DNA of 64,000 bases, from assembly GCF_024323335.1 (NCBI RefSeq), contig NC_066583.1:15032665-15096664 (forward strand), in the 5' to 3' direction. Positions within the stretch are counted from its first letter, which is position 1. Each line of letters begins with the position of its first letter. This document shows, piece after piece, positions 60,082 to 64,000 of this stretch. A model generated the notes under the pieces. The model made no database searches and was not told the DNA's origin. It worked only from the letters and a program-made list of their open reading frames with translations. The position numbers were made by a program, and so were the translations under genes. Source of the DNA: Lathyrus oleraceus. Its lineage: Eukaryota; Streptophyta; Magnoliopsida; Fabales; Fabaceae.

Positions 60082-61517
60082 TGTTTATTGTGGAAATTGG
60101 TAAACAACCGCTGGTCCTCCCTAGGCCTTACAACTGAGGGTTACTTGCAGGATCGACCAGTTGATCCTAAGACATGTGCTAGTGTTACAGTGTGACTTAT
60201 TCCATTCGACAGATAATTAACTTTGTGAGAAACGGCTCCTGACAAAGTATTGAACAAGAACAGGTTTTTTCTACACGAAATGATAATGAGGCTATAGCCT
60301 ATGGGTGACTCATGACCGACAGCACTACAGCCTTCAAAAGGCGTACACGACAAACACGCTTTTGGTGAACTCTATTATCGTAATAGAATCAGTGTCGACA
60401 GCGTGACGACAATGTAAAGTGATAACTCAAAAGTAAATGAAATTAAAATAAAGTGTTCAACGGGAACAATTGAAAAATAAGGAAGTTGCATTGAAATAAA
60501 TGTGGTGATTCACGTACATAGCACTCTTAAAAACTCTTGCTTCCTCGCGCTGGGAATGAGAAGTTTTTTTATGAGTGATTTTGGTACAAAGTGAACACCT
60601 CGAGCCCCTCGTGGGATATCCTATTTATACTAAACTAAAGAAACTGCCTACAGGCCAAAAACCTCTAAAAAATAGCAGACGTCGTGCCACACGATCTGCA
60701 AACTGCTCTATACATGTTCTGCAAACTGCTCCATATTTTGGCGCTTATTCTTCTTGTAACTGCTAGTCATTTTCAATTTCAAACTTCTCCCTCCCAGGTA
60801 TTTAGGTCGACCATGTCTTCTATGTGTTCGACACAACCCAAAATTCCTTAAGTCCCAATCTTCATTTCAGTCGACAAAATGGGTTTTCGACCAAACATGA
60901 TTTTTCTGTCGGTTTCATCTCTTGGTGACTTATGTTTTTCTCAACTCTTGCTTATCTTAGGCACATCTCCACCCCTTGATGGGGTATAAACCTTAAATTC
61001 ATAAGGCACTTTCATTGATTATGCCTTTAACATGCCTTATAGATTTCTTGTGGTAACAAAATGCCCCCCAGAGATGCCATTTTCGAATGTCGACTTTTTG
61101 TTAGATAATGGCATCTTTGAGATGTCGACTTGCTCCTTACCGCTTCCACTTCTACTTAGTGGTACACCTGTTTGCCCCACGCCGATGACGTCATCTAATC
61201 ATGACACACGTTTCCCTTGTTCCTCGAGACACACAAAATCACGTCTCCATCACTTCACGTCTTTATGACTGAAACGTGCATACCGCCATAACTGCCTTTT
61301 CGCCTCTACGTGTCTGCAGACGTCGGAGCATGGGTACATGTGTCGAAACAGAAGATCAAACATTCACTCTTCCTTTTCTTAGGGTTTAACCCTTATAAAA
61401 CCCTTGTTTCTTCTTCTTCTTTCCTTTTTTCGCCCTTTGCTTCAGTGTACGATAATCACCTACACTCTGTTTTAGTAAAAAGAACAACCTTTCTTCTCCA
61501 AACCTTCAACTTCTTCC
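60082..61517 (+). mobile_element. Element F, 5' region of an unclassified insertion
   Basis: Homology to integrase stops exactly at 60081 and TGTTTATTGTGG begins, so an insertion boundary is clear; CATAC (60077-60081) is the candidate duplication. No match to the Ogre LTRs. A TATA-like TATTTATA lies at 60622-60629, and GTCGAC occurs five times at 60394-61129. A 10-bp inverted repeat AGATGCCATT/AATGGCATCT spans 61072-61116. It could be an LTR plus leader of another retrotransposon or a DNA element carrying a PMD gene; the other end is off-window. Confidence 0.55.
60622..60629 (+). promoter_or_regulatory. TATA-like box in element F
   Basis: TATTTATA about 890 bp upstream of the PMD ATG, following CTCGTGGGATATCC. 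Promoter role inferred. Confidence 0.35.
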
Positions 61518-64000
61518 ATGGCTAGCTCAAGTAAAAGCAAAACACTTCCCTCCGCTGCGAAGCTCGCACAACCACTCACCATTGATGGCAAGGAGTATGT
61601 TCCTGAACCTCCATTTGCATAAGAGAAAGCAAAAATCTGGCGTTCCCAGGTATTGATCCCTTTCTCCTTGGCTAACGAACCTTTAGAATTTTTAGGTCCA
61701 CTTCCAGAAAATCATCATCTTAGGATAACCAAAACAAATTCCTTGTTCCCCACCAGTCATCTCTCTGAACCTTTAGTTTCTTCCCAAAAACCTTTTTCCC
61801 TTTGTTATGTCGATAGGAATTTTAGGACTGCTCCTCCCAAGAACTACCCTAAGTTTTGCGCCTGGATGGGTCGCTTAGAAACAGAGAAAATCGACCATTG
61901 GAAACGGATAGGTATCTATACCCTTCTGCAGATTGCCCGTTGTGGCCCTCCTCAATCTTGTGGCATGTTACTGGCTGCCTTCCAATTTTGGGATAGTTCG
62001 AAAAATTCTTTCCATACCAAGTGTGGCATGATTACGCCGACACTCTTGGATATTGCTGCCATCACCGGCTTAAAACCGACTGGCGAAGTCTTCGACTGTG
62101 AAGCCGTAGCCCCAATCTCTCTGCGGTTTGACGTTGGTGACTCTTGCAAGCCAACATACAACAATTTTATTGATCACCATGCCACCTCTTCAGGCCCTGT
62201 GACCCCTGAAGAACACGTGGCTTTCTGACTCTTTGGCTATCCCGTTTTGTTTTCTGCTCTAGATCTATGCAGATAGCCAAACATTTTGCTCTTCTGGCAA
62301 CCCAGCCGCACCAAGAGCGTGACATCGCTCTGGGCCAATTATTCTTGGCATCTCTTTATGAATATCTGTCTGAAGTTGTCTATCAAATCAATCTCTTTGA
62401 CCCTGAGAATTCAAAGAAGAAAAATGTTTTGGCCCATGGACCTTTTTGGTTCTTACAACTGTGGCTCAACGCCACTTTCTCTAAAGACATAGCAACCTAT
62501 GGGATGAGAAGGGTTGCGTGTCCCCTAGAAGAACGACACCTTTTTGGGAAGCGCCTGATCCCTTTGACTCCCATCGATAAAACTTTTCCTGACGTCAAGG
62601 TGTTTCGCCTCTTGTTCACCATCATGCTGACCCGCGTCGACTTTCACCCTTCTATGGCCCCTTTCAGTCGTCGAACTGAAGGTCCTGAATGGCTCACCAG
62701 GGCTTTTCCTCCGACTGAAGATGAGCATAAAAATGAAACCTTCCTCATCTGGAGACGTCTTCTGGTCCCCCCGATTTCTATCGGTTGTAACCTCCGGCAA
62801 CAACCCTAGCCTAGTTGCTTACCAACCCAACTTGGTAGCCAGACAATTTGGCCTTTGTCAATTTATTCCCAAGTCCCTGTATTCTTCTCCCGACCTACTC
62901 ACAAACATCCTTTGTGATCAAACCTGAAGTATGATCCATGAAGATCTTGAGACCCTTTGGGAAAACCGACCAAAGCTCTATTCCACTCCCTTTCAACCAG
63001 CCTTCTTCTGCACCAAAGAGTTTGATGATTGGTGGAAGTCGTATCTTTCTATTTACATTGGCGCTCCTGAGGCCAAATCATCTGAACTAACTCAGGCTCT
63101 TGTTTATTTGCAAGCGAAATCGACCAAGTGTAAGGCTCTCCATGCCAAACAAATTCGCGCTTTTCAGAACTATTTCCACGTTGTGTATCGACCTGATAAT
63201 CTTCGTCGGACCATCTCTAAGGTCGCGTCCGAATTAAAGGAGAAGGTAACCGACAGGCTCCCAAGACTTAAAATCCCTAGTTACGCGAAAGACAAGTATC
63301 TTTACGCCCTTCATTTTGGAAACATCAAATTTTCTCCTTTGCCATCTAGCCCGCTGGCTTTGGCCTTTGGCAATTCAATTCCAGATTGGTATTATTGTCC
63401 TTTTTCAGGCGTGCAAAATGCTTATAAGAAAAAGGCCGACTGAGTGGTACCGACGAAGCATTATCTGCCCTACTACTCGGGGCCACTTCATATTGATCCT
63501 CAATATGTTAGCGTGTTTGAATCCATATAAAATTGGTAACACTTTTCTGGAAAGCTAACACCTCCTTTTAGTTGGATTTCGTCGCTTACTTGCTTTTTAT
63601 GTTTCCTTACAGCGATCCCCCTAGACCCTGTGGATCACGTTCATGCCAATGAACCTACCCTTTCGACACAAGGGACTCAGGTTCGACTCTGGCTGATGTG
63701 CTATTTTCTCTTACCTCGGTTTTTTTATTCTTAACTGTGATTTCTCCTGTTGCAGGCTTCTCCTGAGAAGTCCTTTGATGATGATGAGCGACCAATTGCC
63801 TAAGTTTTGAAAAAACCCAGTTCTTCGGTATGCACCTATATGAAGCAATCTCACTCAACCTTGTGATTTCTCTAACTTCTTACTTATGTGCAGGGTCAAC
63901 CACGTTCGACAGACCCCACTGTCTCTTCTCACTTCAAGAAATCAAAAAAACATAAACGTTTTGCTGCCAAAGGACCTGAGGTATTTCTTGTCGGCTTGTC
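61518..64000 (+). pseudogene. PMD (plant mobile domain / aminotransferase-like) gene, broken, runs off window
   Basis: PMD proteins occur in plant transposons and in a few host genes such as the MAIN/MAIL group. ATG 61518 opens MASSSKSKTLPSAAK. Typical PMD blocks follow: WKRIGIYTLLQIARCGPP, MITPTLLDIAAITGLKPTGE, FWFLQLWLNATF, then WWKSYLSIYIGAPEAKS. Breaks: TAA 61620-61622 and TGA 62226-62228 (followed by a frameshift), a frameshift near 62780, TGA 62925-62927 and TGA 63441-63443. Further exon-like pieces with AG/GT borders lie near 63613-63680, 63750-63830 and 63895-63980 (the last is basic, SHFKKSKKHKRF). Such a multi-exon layout fits a gene rather than a retroviral ORF. The end is outside the window. 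Confidence 0.75.

Overview
The window is plant nuclear DNA made almost entirely of nested, decayed LTR retrotransposons. The polyproteins, gene order (extra ORF1, then gag-protease, a short intron, then RT-RNase H-integrase), 4.6-5 kb LTRs, the TGGCGACT-type primer-binding site and the repeat-rich 3' UTR are those of Ogre elements (Ty3/gypsy, Tat lineage). Ogres are most abundant in Fabeae legumes (pea, vetch, Lathyrus), so such a genome is the likely source; this is inference from element type. I see no intact host gene.

Nesting, worked out from LTR ends (TGTA...TACA) and interrupted homology: element C (+, 28395-34146 visible) is the oldest layer seen. Element A (+, 7640-28394 visible) sits in C's reverse-transcriptase region. 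Element B (+, 1-7639 visible) sits in A's 5' LTR. Element D (-, 34147-39792 plus 57241-60081) sits in C's 3' UTR. Element E (-, 39793-57235, complete, with a 5-bp TATAA duplication) sits in D's 3' UTR. Element F (60082 to the window end), a different kind of insertion carrying a broken plant-mobile-domain (PMD) gene, interrupts D's integrase. A separate 2.6-kb LTR-like segment (9300-11918) lies in A's leader. B and E share one LTR subfamily; A and D share another.

Element A keeps the full gene set: ORF1 (12021-13522), gag (13829-15459), protease (15460-17061), intron (17067-17316), RT-RNase H-integrase (17317-20779). Every gene has premature stops and several have frameshifts. C keeps RT to integrase, also broken. 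D keeps only the integrase end. E has lost ORF1, gag, most of protease and nearly all of pol, yet has two similar LTRs and a target-site duplication, as expected of a non-autonomous derivative mobilised by enzymes from another copy.

The most interesting signal is in the 3' UTRs. They contain many copies of two short motifs that fold as hairpins. The stems change between copies by paired, complementary substitutions, while the loops keep a TAACC-type core. A third hairpin just after pol also covaries between A, C, D and E. In addition, the two A/D-type LTRs share an antisense reading frame with no stops or indels over about 87 codons and the same candidate small intron. These are the leads I would check first.
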